Positions 42,436 to 50,605 of a stretch of DNA of 64,000 bases are shown here, piece by piece. Each line of letters starts with the position of its first letter. The first letter of the stretch is position 1. A model generated the notes under the pieces. The model was not told where the DNA came from. It made no database searches and saw only the letters and a list, made by a program, of their open reading frames with translations. This stretch comes from Bacteroidota bacterium (lineage in GTDB: Bacteria > Bacteroidota > Bacteroidia > Chitinophagales > Chitinophagaceae), in contig JAKPSI010000061.1 of NCBI GenBank assembly GCA_029555415.1, forward strand, positions 1 to 64,000, read 5' to 3'. A program made the translations under genes and the position numbers.

Positions 42436-42456
42436 CGGAGATGAAGGTGTTTTAAG

Positions 42457-42550
42457 TAGGTAAGAGGTAATAGGTAATAGGTAAGAGGTAATAGGTAAAA
42501 GGTAAAAGGTAATAGGTAAAAGGTAATAGGTAAAAAGTAAAAGGTGATAA
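42457..42550. repeat. Heptad tandem repeat TAGGTAA/AAGGTAA
   Basis: About 13 units of seven bases (TAGGTAA, GAGGTAA, AAGGTAA) in a row, ending seven bases before the start codon of the acetyltransferase gene. Length changes by slippage are likely at such arrays. Confidence 0.8.
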
Positions 42551-42556
42551 CTGTGC

Positions 42557-43087
42557 ATGATTTCATTTCCTGAAATAAAGACTGAACGGCTATTGCTCAG
42601 GCAGTTCAATGATCGCGACCTGGAAAATGTATTCAGGGGATTGTCGCACCCCGACATCATTAAATATTATGGCGTCAGCTATGACAGCCTGGATGCTACA
42701 AAAGCACAGATGGCATTTTTTGCGGACCTGGAAAAGAACGGGACCGGCATCTGGTGGGCGATCTGTTCACCGGATAATCAAGTGTTTTATGGTGCGGGCG
42801 GATTGAACGGTCTGATCCGGGCGCATCAGAAAGCGGAGGTTGGTTTCTGGCTCATGCCGGAATACTGGGGAAAGGGCATCATGCAGGAAGCGATGCCACT
42901 GATCTGTAATTATGGATTCCGGGAAATGGGACTGCACCGGATCGAAGGGATCGTGGAAACGGAGAATGAGAACTGCAAAAAAGCCATGGCCAAACTGGGT
43001 TTTATGCACGAGGGCACGATGCGGGAATGCGAGATCAAGAACGGAAAATTCATCAGCCTGGATATATTTGCGTTACTGAAAGATTGA
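42557..43087 (+). CDS. RimJ/RimL-type GNAT acetyltransferase
   Basis: A 176-residue GNAT with TERLLLRQF at the N-terminus, GFWLMPEYWGKGIMQEAM (acetyl-CoA loop) and NENCKKAMAKLGF, the pattern of the ribosomal-protein acetyltransferase group. Members act on many amines, including protein N-termini and antibiotics; the substrate is unknown here. The tandem heptad array just upstream covers the promoter area. Confidence 0.87.
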   Translation: MISFPEIKTERLLLRQFNDRDLENVFRGLSHPDIIKYYGVSYDSLDATKAQMAFFADLEKNGTGIWWAICSPDNQVFYGAGGLNGLIRAHQKAEVGFWLMPEYWGKGIMQEAMPLICNYGFREMGLHRIEGIVETENENCKKAMAKLGFMHEGTMRECEIKNGKFISLDIFALLKD

Positions 43088-43158
43088 CAAAGGCCTACCT
43101 GGCACATACCCTAAGATTTTATATAAATCTTACTCTTTTAGATGATCAGTTGTTTCAA

Positions 43159-43728
43159 ATGAGTTATATCGATGACTTCATACAAGCCGAGCAACAGAAA
43201 ATGAACTGGTTCGACCGGGTATTCCGGAATTATCCGCAATTCAGGACCACACGTTTCCTAGCGGGGAATGACCGGATAAAAGGTTCCGGGAATGGCGTTG
43301 TGATCGGGCCCTCTCTCTGGGGCAGGCTGATCACAGGCATTATCATTGCTTTTGCCACATTGATATGGGCAGGGCTATTATTCATCCAGGTCTTCAATAA
43401 AAAGCTAATACCTGTTGTTTTCTCATTTTGGGTTTTTATAACACTCATGATCATTGGCCTGGCTTACCAGGCCTACTTCAATAAACGTTACGTGTATAAA
43501 ATATTCATCAACACCGAAGGCATTCGCAGGGGAGACGACCTGGTTCGTTGGGATGAAATGGTGGAAACCGGGATCATGAACAAACAGAAAGGCAGGGCGA
43601 CCAATTATTTCCTTGTTCTTTTTCTGGAGAATGGTTCTGTCGTGAAGCATGATCTCTATCTAATGGGCGGGTATCCGGAAAAATATGCCCGGATCATTGA
43701 ATATTACAAAGAAGTGGCTATTAAATGA
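43159..43728 (+). CDS. Membrane protein with PH-like C-terminus, 189 residues
   Basis: Two hydrophobic helices (residues 57-77 and 85-107, LITGIIIAFATLIWAGLLF and IPVVFSFWVFITLMIIGLA), then a beta-rich cytoplasmic segment with INTEGIRRGDDLVRWDEMVETGI, which resembles bacterial PH-like domains. No function known to me. The start at ATG 43159 (MSYIDDFIQAEQ) follows the end of the acetyltransferase gene by 71 bases. Its stop overlaps the start of the next gene (ATGA), so the two are translationally coupled. Confidence 0.7.
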   Translation: MSYIDDFIQAEQQKMNWFDRVFRNYPQFRTTRFLAGNDRIKGSGNGVVIGPSLWGRLITGIIIAFATLIWAGLLFIQVFNKKLIPVVFSFWVFITLMIIGLAYQAYFNKRYVYKIFINTEGIRRGDDLVRWDEMVETGIMNKQKGRATNYFLVLFLENGSVVKHDLYLMGGYPEKYARIIEYYKEVAIK

Positions 43729-44018
43729 TTCTATACATGCTGAATTTATTTCATACTCTTTCAGGCATCGCGATCATTATCTTCCTGCTGGATAAGCTTT
43801 TCACGCATTATATCATTGACCGCAAGCAGGGCAGCGTTTCGGGTTTTGCATCTTTCCTGTTCGCGCCGGGTCAGTATTTATTGCCGTACAAGGCAGAAGT
43901 GCCGCTGGAATTGCAGAACCTGAAGCGGCTTTGTAATTTATTCTGGTGGCTGGCGGTAGCTTCGGTGCTGGCGAACCTGGTCATTGGTATTCTTATTTAT
44001 AAGGCCACACTGAAATAG
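43725..44018 (+). CDS. Small membrane protein, 97 residues
   Basis: Two hydrophobic helices, residues 5-22 and 72-92, joined by a loop with FASFLFAPGQYLLPYKAE. It overlaps the preceding gene by ATGA and is probably its partner. I do not recognise a family. Confidence 0.65.
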   Translation: MILYMLNLFHTLSGIAIIIFLLDKLFTHYIIDRKQGSVSGFASFLFAPGQYLLPYKAEVPLELQNLKRLCNLFWWLAVASVLANLVIGILIYKATLK

Positions 44019-44069
44019 ATACTTATTTCAGTTGCCCGGCTTAATTTTAATTCACGCAGCAGTCAATTT

Positions 44070-44549
44070 ATGTCACAACTCCTGGTCAACAACCTTATTC
44101 GTCAGCTTAATGAGATCCATGATGGTTCCAAGTGGTTCGACCAATATTTTCAGGAGAAGATCGGCGGTCTATCGGAAACAGAGGCTTTTACAAAACCGCA
44201 TCCATTCATGCATAGTGTGGCCGAGCAGGTATCGCATATGCTGGAGTGGAGGAAGGAATGCATGCAGCGGTTCCTGGATAAAAAATATGATCTGATGCAT
44301 GCGCCGGAGGACTGGAAGGATAATGAACAACTGCAACAAACAGGCTGGCCTGCATTGCTGGAAGCATTTGAACAGAGCCGTTATGATATGATCGCGCTGA
44401 TCGATGGCAAGGATGATGCGTATCTGGAAACCCCTTTTCAGGATACGGACTACAATTACCATTACCTGATCGAGGGGATCATTCAGCATGATATTTACCA
44501 TATGGGGCAGATCGGGATCGTTGTCAAAATGCTGAATGCTGAATTTTAA
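44070..44549 (+). CDS. DinB-superfamily protein
   Basis: A 159-residue four-helix protein with the DinB/YfiT metal-binding pattern: His in HSVAEQVSHMLEW (near residue 50) and IIQHDIYHMGQIGIV near residue 140. In related proteins three His bind nickel or zinc and catalyse thiol transfer or bacillithiol-linked reactions. The C-terminus (LNAEF) and its stop codon lie in an AATTTTAAATTTTGAA repeat word (44538-44562). Confidence 0.8.
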   Translation: MSQLLVNNLIRQLNEIHDGSKWFDQYFQEKIGGLSETEAFTKPHPFMHSVAEQVSHMLEWRKECMQRFLDKKYDLMHAPEDWKDNEQLQQTGWPALLEAFEQSRYDMIALIDGKDDAYLETPFQDTDYNYHYLIEGIIQHDIYHMGQIGIVVKMLNAEF

Positions 44550-44562
44550 ATTTTGAATGCAA
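44538..44562. repeat. AATTTTAAATTTTGAA word overlapping a stop codon
   Basis: Word of the AACTCAAAATTC class (opposite strand) in which the TAA stop of the DinB gene is embedded. Compare 21431-21466. Confidence 0.5.
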
Positions 44563-44641
44563 CAAGCATTTGCCGTTCATGGAAATGAAGAGCGCCGGTT
44601 CAGCGGGCTTGCGTTATATTGGTAGGTCAAAACGAAATGAT

Positions 44642-45219
44642 ATGAACAGGAAAGTCGATCATTTTTTAGCCCTGGCCAAAAAATGGCAGCAGGAAATGGT
44701 GCTGTTGAGGTCCATCGTACTGGAGTGCAAGCTGGATGAGGATTACAAATGGATGCATCCCTGCTATTCCATGGATGGTAAGAACATCGTACTGATCCAT
44801 CAGTTCAAGGAATACTGTGCCCTGTTATTCTTCAAAGGCGTGCTGATGAAGGATCCCAAAAAGATCCTGATCCAGCAAACGGAGAACGTACAGGACAGGC
44901 GGCAGCTCCGCTTTACGGATCTGAAGCAGATCGAAAAACTAAGGGCAACGATCAAAGCATATATCCGTGAAGCCATGGAGATCGAAAGATCCGGCCGGCA
45001 AGTGGAATTCAAAAAGACGGAAGCCTTCGCTATGCCCGATGAATTCAAAAAGATCCTGAAAGAAAAGCCGGCGGTAAAAACTGCTTTTGAAAAACTCACT
45101 CCCGGCCGGCAAAGGGATACCTGCTGTTCTTCTCATCGGCCAAACAAAGTGCGACACGGGAAGCGCGCATCGCTAAATGTATTGGGCAGATCCTGAAAGG
45201 GAAGGGGTTGAATGATTAG
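44642..45219 (+). pseudogene. YdeI/OmdA-like gene with a one-base frameshift
   Basis: Frame 1 from ATG 44642 encodes a YdeI/DUF1801-type protein (KVDHFLALAKKW, LECKLDEDYKW, FKEYCALLFFKGVLMKDP). After LTPGRQR, at the GGG of 45114-45116, the family sequence continues only in another frame: GYLLFFSSAKQSATREARI and on to LKGKGLND with stop at 45217-45219. One missing G would explain this. In the unshifted frame the protein runs into unrelated sequence to 45196. It may be a true inactivated gene or an error in a short G run. Confidence 0.8.
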
Positions 45220-45407
45220 TGTAAGAAATGCGATCCTTATTGGTGTTCTTAACTGAATGATGCAGCTCACCCGGAGCTTGTAATATTTAAAAAGAATTGA
45301 GTTAATTTGATTCCAAATCACCGTTCGGTCATCGCTGCCGGTGCTCCGGTTCACGAATGGCCACACCGCGCATCTTTCGTAGCCTTAACCCGCCTAAACA
45401 ACAGCAT

Positions 45408-46847
45408 ATGAATTCAAGATCCTTATTGCTTCTTTTTTGCCTGATTACCGGACAAACGGTATTTGCGCAAAATAAAAAAACCGCATTGGAAGCTATCATG
45501 CGGACTTATCACAGTTATAATATGTTTGACGGCGCCGTTCTGGTAGCAGATCATGGGAAGATCGTTTACAAAGGTGCTTTCGGGTTGGCGAACAGGGAAT
45601 GGAACATACCCAATACGACAGATACGAAATTCATGATCGGATCCGTATCAAAGCCGCTGACGGCCACTTTAGCCCTGATACAGGTTCAAAAGGGGCTGCT
45701 CAACCTGGATAAAACGATCGGGGATTATTTACCGGAGTTCATCAATAAGCCCGCCGCAAAGGTGACGATCAGACAATTACTGACACATACTTCCGGAATT
45801 CCCAATTATGATATCATCAAAGACTTCTTCCCGAGGATCAGCCGTCAGTATTTCACAAGACAGGACTATATCAAATTGTTCGTGGACTCTGCCCTGATCT
45901 TTACACCGGGCACACAATACGCTTACAGCAGCTGGGGATACTTTACCCTTGGCTATATCCTGGAAAGAGTGACCAATCAATCATACGCGGAGTTAATGGC
46001 CAGTGACATTTTCGGGAAACTCCACATGGACCATTCAGGTTCTTATTATCATACCCAAATTGTATCCGGGAGGGCCACAGGTTACGATTATAGTTTTGGC
46101 GGCTATACTACATCTGATTTCCGGGACCAGTCGAACACGATGGGTACCGGTGATATTTACTCAACTGTTGAAGACCTCTTTACATTTCACCTGGCTTTGG
46201 AAAATAACACTTTGCTGAATAAAGAACTGACGAATGAAATGTTTACACCGGGTATCGGACCTGCATTTTATGGCTATGGCTGGTTCAATAAACAATTCAA
46301 ATATTCAGCCAATGACAGTGTTGCCTCCAATTTTCATTTAGGAATGACCGATGGCTTCATTTCCTTCATCAGAAGGATCCCTTCCACAAATAGTTTGGTG
46401 GTGATCCTGTGTAACAGTACCCCGACCGACTTTTTCGGGATCACCAATAGTTTGTTGAAAGCGCTGGATGGTCAACCGGTCAACATCAAGCAGCCGGCAC
46501 ATAAAAAAATGGAAATATATATTCAGCAATTGGGAGCATTGAAAGCCATTGAGGAATATAAAAAAATGAAGCGCGATACGGCACATTATTATATAGACTG
46601 GATCTCCATGAATTTTATAGCGGAACAATTATTGAATCTTAAAAGATTCAGCGAGGCGGAATTGATCTGCGGAAATAATGTAAATGAGTTTCCTGATAAA
46701 GATCTTGTCATGGTAACGATGGGTAACATTTATCTGGCTATGAACAAAAAAGATGAAGCGGTCAGGTTTTATAAAAAAGCACTTGAGATCACCCCTGATT
46801 ATGAAGAAGCTAAAAACAGGTTAAAGGAATTGTCGCGTGGACAATGA
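45408..46847 (+). CDS. Secreted serine beta-lactamase-like hydrolase with C-terminal TPR
   Basis: A 479-residue exported protein (signal MNSRSLLLLFCLITGQ...FAQ). Beta-lactamase/class-C fold, residues 25-340: the nucleophile motif SVSK in FMIGSVSKPLTATL, the Tyr motif YSSWGY, and HTSGIPNYD. The third motif is not clear. Residues 400-475 are a TPR-like helical repeat (AMNKKDEAVRFYKKALEI). Such esterase/peptidase-like proteins are common in Bacteroidota; substrate unknown. The start at 45408 begins the signal peptide. Confidence 0.85.
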   Translation: MNSRSLLLLFCLITGQTVFAQNKKTALEAIMRTYHSYNMFDGAVLVADHGKIVYKGAFGLANREWNIPNTTDTKFMIGSVSKPLTATLALIQVQKGLLNLDKTIGDYLPEFINKPAAKVTIRQLLTHTSGIPNYDIIKDFFPRISRQYFTRQDYIKLFVDSALIFTPGTQYAYSSWGYFTLGYILERVTNQSYAELMASDIFGKLHMDHSGSYYHTQIVSGRATGYDYSFGGYTTSDFRDQSNTMGTGDIYSTVEDLFTFHLALENNTLLNKELTNEMFTPGIGPAFYGYGWFNKQFKYSANDSVASNFHLGMTDGFISFIRRIPSTNSLVVILCNSTPTDFFGITNSLLKALDGQPVNIKQPAHKKMEIYIQQLGALKAIEEYKKMKRDTAHYYIDWISMNFIAEQLLNLKRFSEAELICGNNVNEFPDKDLVMVTMGNIYLAMNKKDEAVRFYKKALEITPDYEEAKNRLKELSRGQ

Positions 46848-46976
46848 TTCCCGGACAGACAAAAAGAGATCACACAACGTGTAAAGATCATATCAGGATC
46901 ATTCGTTGCTGAACCACGAATCTGAAAATGTGTAATATTTTATTATTTTCAACCATCAATTAGTAAACCTTATACA

Positions 46977-47477
46977 ATGAAAAGATCACTGATCGTTGCC
47001 GTTTTATTCTTCCTGTTCAGCAACACTTCGAAAGCCCAAACACAGAATGGCTGGTATTACTGTGCGAAATGCACCAATTTGTACTTCGGTGCTTCAGGAG
47101 GTGTTTGCGCGGCTGGAGGCCAGCATTTTCACGAGCCGACAGCAGGAAGTTATACCCTCAGTTACGGTACTTCGGAATGCAAAGGGCAGGCGGATTGGTT
47201 CTGGTGTAAGAAATGCTCCTGTTTGTTCTTTGGATTAGCGAATGCGAAATGCGTTACAGGAGGCAAGCACGCCACGGATTCAAAAAGTAAGGACAGTTAC
47301 ATCCTCTGTTATACAAAGAACGGGGCCGTCATCGATTCAAGCCATCAGAGCGAATGGTATTTCTGCAATAAATGTTCCTGTCTTTTCTTCGGCCAGATCA
47401 AAGGGCTTTGTGCCTCCGGAGGGAATCACTATTTCACCAGTGAAACAAGCGGGAATTATGTGCTGGCACATTTTTGA
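46977..47477 (+). CDS. Secreted protein with three Cys/His repeats
   Basis: A 166-residue protein with signal MKRSLIVAVLFFLFSNTSKAQ, then three repeats of about 45 residues, each with W-[YF]-x-C-x-K-C-x-x-[LF]-[YF]-F-G ... C-x-x-G-G-x-H: WYYCAKCTNLYFGASGGVC, WFWCKKCSCLFFGLANAKC, WYFCNKCSCLFFGQIKGLC. Each repeat has a CxxC plus further Cys and His, like a zinc-ribbon-type unit, but the protein is exported. Similar repeats occur as tails in other bacterial secreted proteins; the function is unknown. Confidence 0.75.
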   Translation: MKRSLIVAVLFFLFSNTSKAQTQNGWYYCAKCTNLYFGASGGVCAAGGQHFHEPTAGSYTLSYGTSECKGQADWFWCKKCSCLFFGLANAKCVTGGKHATDSKSKDSYILCYTKNGAVIDSSHQSEWYFCNKCSCLFFGQIKGLCASGGNHYFTSETSGNYVLAHF

Positions 47478-47578
47478 GTGGTCTGTAGAGAATTGATTTG
47501 ACGGGCGTTTGGTCTTCTATAGGTTTAAAAAATAGTAAACTACGATTTCATTTATTTGTACAACATGAATTGCATTGA

Positions 47579-48580
47579 ATGGGTGTAACCATCACCGGCA
47601 TAGCAGCAAAGGCAGATGAGCAGCGGATCATCCGTTCCATCATTTCCACCAATCACCGGAACCGGAGACCGTCAGAGATCGTATTCGACAGTGAGCTTCC
47701 TTTTGAAGCGCTGATCATGCGAAAGCCGGGTGATGATTGCATTGATATCTATTCCAGTGAAAAAGGCTGTGTCTGTACTTTTTCTGATACGATCCAGGAG
47801 CGTTATTTGTGGAAACATGAGATCTCGGAGGGATTCGATCTCTTTTACTTTGATGTCAGTGAGACCGCGATGGAGCACCGTTTCGCATTTTTTACCGGCG
47901 GGAAAGAAATACACGGGATGAATGTGTATGACGGTGGCACCACGAAGCGGATCTATGGCGATAATTTCCTGAACATCGGAGACAGCAGTGATATCTTCAC
48001 AGGAACACTTACAGATGCGCTCGAGCCTTATCTGCCCCAGCCCATGGGCACCATGCTTGAAATGGGCTATCAGGAAAAAATCAGAAGATACCGTTTCCGT
48101 TTACTTGAACCCGAAATATCTATACCGGTCCGGAAGAAAAAGCGTGAAAAACGTTTGCTGGATGCCTTGCCCCTGCTGATCCTCACCGGTTACATGATCC
48201 ACACGGTTTGGAGCCGCTTCAATCAGGATATACTGCTGACCTGGCATCACTGGCTGGCCATGATTTTGCTGGCGTTCACACATATCTGTTTCCGTAAGAA
48301 GAACAGGCTTGGTGTACTGGCCACCGGACTTACTATACTAGCTGGTTTGTTTGGTGCTGCTCAATTCTCTCCCGGTGTCAGATTTACTTCATTTTACTGG
48401 TCGCCCGGAGATCTTGATATCCCATTATTCTACGGCCAACCGGTATTTTTCATCTGGCTGGGATTGCACCTGCTGTTGTCGGGCAGTTATTATGAAGGGA
48501 TACTGCGGAGAAAATACTGGAAGCAACTGAAGACGGATTTGAATGGTGATACCGTTACGGCTACGGACCAGGTTGAGTAA
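47579..48580 (+). CDS. Hypothetical membrane protein, 333 residues
   Basis: No family recognised. Residues 1-190 are soluble, beta-rich; residues 195-315 contain three or four hydrophobic helices (ALPLLILTGYMI, HHWLAMILLAFTHICF, GVLATGLTILAGLFGAAQF, VFFIWLGLHLLLSG). The N-terminal part begins MGVTITGIAAKADEQR. No signal peptide. A stand-alone gene. Confidence 0.6.
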   Translation: MGVTITGIAAKADEQRIIRSIISTNHRNRRPSEIVFDSELPFEALIMRKPGDDCIDIYSSEKGCVCTFSDTIQERYLWKHEISEGFDLFYFDVSETAMEHRFAFFTGGKEIHGMNVYDGGTTKRIYGDNFLNIGDSSDIFTGTLTDALEPYLPQPMGTMLEMGYQEKIRRYRFRLLEPEISIPVRKKKREKRLLDALPLLILTGYMIHTVWSRFNQDILLTWHHWLAMILLAFTHICFRKKNRLGVLATGLTILAGLFGAAQFSPGVRFTSFYWSPGDLDIPLFYGQPVFFIWLGLHLLLSGSYYEGILRRKYWKQLKTDLNGDTVTATDQVE

Positions 48581-48768
48581 ATTCATTACCTAATTCAAAG
48601 AACAGCTGTTCCGGTTTCCGGATTAGTCAGATATGGCTTTTGGAACTGTTAAAAATTTCTTTATGAAAATAAAGAACTGAATACAATCGTTTTCAGGCTG
48701 ATCGTTTTGCGAAGTTATTCCTGATCTGTATCCGCCATCTGGCGACATCTTACCGTTTAAAAATACAC

Positions 48769-49464
48769 ATGACGCATAAAATACTGACCGGTCTTGTCTT
48801 CATACTGATAAGTACGTTTGCAGCAGGGCAAAACAAGATCAATTCCGCCTTAAAACACGAACTGGACAGTATTTATCAGCAGGATCAGCATTTAAGGGAG
48901 CTGGCGTCTTCTGACTTGTTACAAACAAAGGGAGATTCGATCGCGGATTCCTACAAGATCCCCAAAAGCGAATTGCTGAATTATATTGTACGATCCATTC
49001 CTGTCATTGATTCCCTGAACCTGTTGCGCGTGGATCAGATCATCCGTCAATACGGCTACCCGGGCTTGTCGCTGGTCGGACCCCGGACCAATGAAGCCGC
49101 TTTTTTCGTCATTCAGCATTCCAGAAAGATCGATAAGTACCTGCCCCTGATCAAAAAAGCCGCTGACAAAAAGGAACTGAATTTCCGCTTATATGCCATG
49201 ATGCTTGACCGGTCGCTCATGTATAATGGAAAAGAACAGATCTACGGTACGCAGGGCATGGGTATCAATGCAGTGAATGCACAAACCGGAGCTAAGGAAT
49301 TCAGGTATATCATCTGGCCCATAAAAGATCCCGCGCATGTCAACGAACGGAGAAAGAAAGCCGGCTTCCGCGCTACGATCGAAGATTATGCAAAGGAGGA
49401 ATTGGGGATCGACTATAAAGCCCTTAGTCTGGAAGAGGTCAATGACATGAAAAAACAAAATTAA
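48769..49464 (+). CDS. DUF6624-type secreted protein
   Basis: A 231-residue exported protein (signal MTHKILTGLVFILISTFAAGQ). The conserved part reads IIRQYGYPGLSLVGPRTNEA, FVIQHSRKIDKYLPLIKKA, LYAMMLDRSLM and EQIYGTQGMGINA, matching DUF6624 (function unknown). It has its own ribosome site and stands alone. Confidence 0.7.
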   Translation: MTHKILTGLVFILISTFAAGQNKINSALKHELDSIYQQDQHLRELASSDLLQTKGDSIADSYKIPKSELLNYIVRSIPVIDSLNLLRVDQIIRQYGYPGLSLVGPRTNEAAFFVIQHSRKIDKYLPLIKKAADKKELNFRLYAMMLDRSLMYNGKEQIYGTQGMGINAVNAQTGAKEFRYIIWPIKDPAHVNERRKKAGFRATIEDYAKEELGIDYKALSLEEVNDMKKQN

Positions 49465-49589
49465 TAGAATGCGGACCTGCTTTGAGCCGCCTCTGATCCT
49501 GCCGTTCCTGATCTGAACATATAAATGTTAACACAAGTATTTACTGAAGGCATTGAATAAGACTTAGCTTGCATCTAAATAGCAAGAAC

Positions 49590-49754
49590 ATGTCTAATAT
49601 CCGAATGATCACCCTGATAATTTTATTGGCTGTAATTGCGGTCACATTACTGATCAGGAAGAATATAAAGGGTAGGAAACGCATCAGACCCGGATCACAG
49701 AATGCAGTTCAGGATACCATGATGGACCAGGAACGCAGAAAGGATAAGATCTGA
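49590..49754 (+). CDS. Small single-span membrane protein, 54 residues
   Basis: One hydrophobic helix near the N-terminus (MITLIILLAVIAVTLLI) followed by a basic stretch RKNIKGRKRIRPG and a polar tail. Start at ATG 49590; an earlier TTG is possible. No homologue recognised, so the coding call is moderate. Confidence 0.45.
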   Translation: MSNIRMITLIILLAVIAVTLLIRKNIKGRKRIRPGSQNAVQDTMMDQERRKDKI

Positions 49755-49803
49755 GACATATAGTCAGAACGCATTATTTGTCAGAAATACCCTTTTAAGA
49801 ATT

Positions 49804-50358
49804 TTATGCTGGATTTTTACGGGGACGTCCTCTCGGTTTGCCTTTGGCTTTGCTGGGTCTTCCTGCTGCATTGAGTTCCGGACTCCCGTCTTCGACTTCA
49901 AGTGTTTTGATGAAGTTGCTGAATGCCGCTTCGCTGCTTGCATCTTCAGCCAGGAACTGTACGAAAAAGCTGGCCTTCTTATTAGTGAATGAAAAGAAGG
50001 AACTCTTCATGTTCTTACTTTTATTCTGCTCAGTTGTATAGCTGATGTAAGCGATACAGTAGGGGTTCTCTTTCCGGACAACCTTACCAGGATTTGTATA
50101 ACTGAAACTGCCGGTACTTTTTTGCTGACGGTTGGTGACATATATTTCGGGGTTGTCGATCACCACTGGCTCGGTGGCAGAAAGGATGATCCTGCATGTC
50201 TTGCCATCAGTCCTCTGCTCTTCCATGATAACATTGGGCAACTGTTGTACCACTTTCCAGCCAGCAGGGACCTGATAATACGCGATCCCGTAATTGATCT
50301 GGGCATTCAGTTTGCAAACACCCATGAGTAAACCAATAGTCAGAATAAATGCTTTCAT
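49804..50358 (-). CDS. Secreted protein with AT-hook-like tail
   Basis: A 184-residue protein starting MKAFILTIGLLMGVCKLNAQ (signal peptide). The mature part is beta-rich (residues 21-150, GWKVVQQLPNVIMEEQRTDG). The C-terminus has AGRPSKAKGKPRGRPRKNPA, containing the AT-hook core GRPRK, a motif normally found in nuclear or cytoplasmic DNA-binding proteins. No known family. Start at 50358 chosen for the signal. Confidence 0.7.
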   Translation of the reverse strand: MKAFILTIGLLMGVCKLNAQINYGIAYYQVPAGWKVVQQLPNVIMEEQRTDGKTCRIILSATEPVVIDNPEIYVTNRQQKSTGSFSYTNPGKVVRKENPYCIAYISYTTEQNKSKNMKSSFFSFTNKKASFFVQFLAEDASSEAAFSNFIKTLEVEDGSPELNAAGRPSKAKGKPRGRPRKNPA

Positions 50359-50605
50359 AATAACAGAGATAGGGTTGATGAAATTCAATGGACCTGTAGC
50401 AGTACTTTGTAAATATATACCATTCGCTGAGGGCTGGTACCCTTGAAACAGGGGATTTTTTAAAATTAATTGTATCTAACCGTTAAATGCCCTTTACTCC
50501 GGCTCATCCCCAAAAGCCCTTTTTCTTGTTGCTTCAGATCAAATGTATCATCTTTAGAAGGACGTCCTTTACCGGATGATCTTACCGAAGCAAACCAACT
50601 TTGTC

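Noticed and set aside
42457-42550. CRISPR array
   Set aside because: Units are seven bases with no spacers, so it is a simple tandem repeat.
42340-42660. Open frames rich in Tyr-Leu-Leu-Pro repeats
   Set aside because: They are translations of the heptad tandem array in the non-coding gap, not genes.
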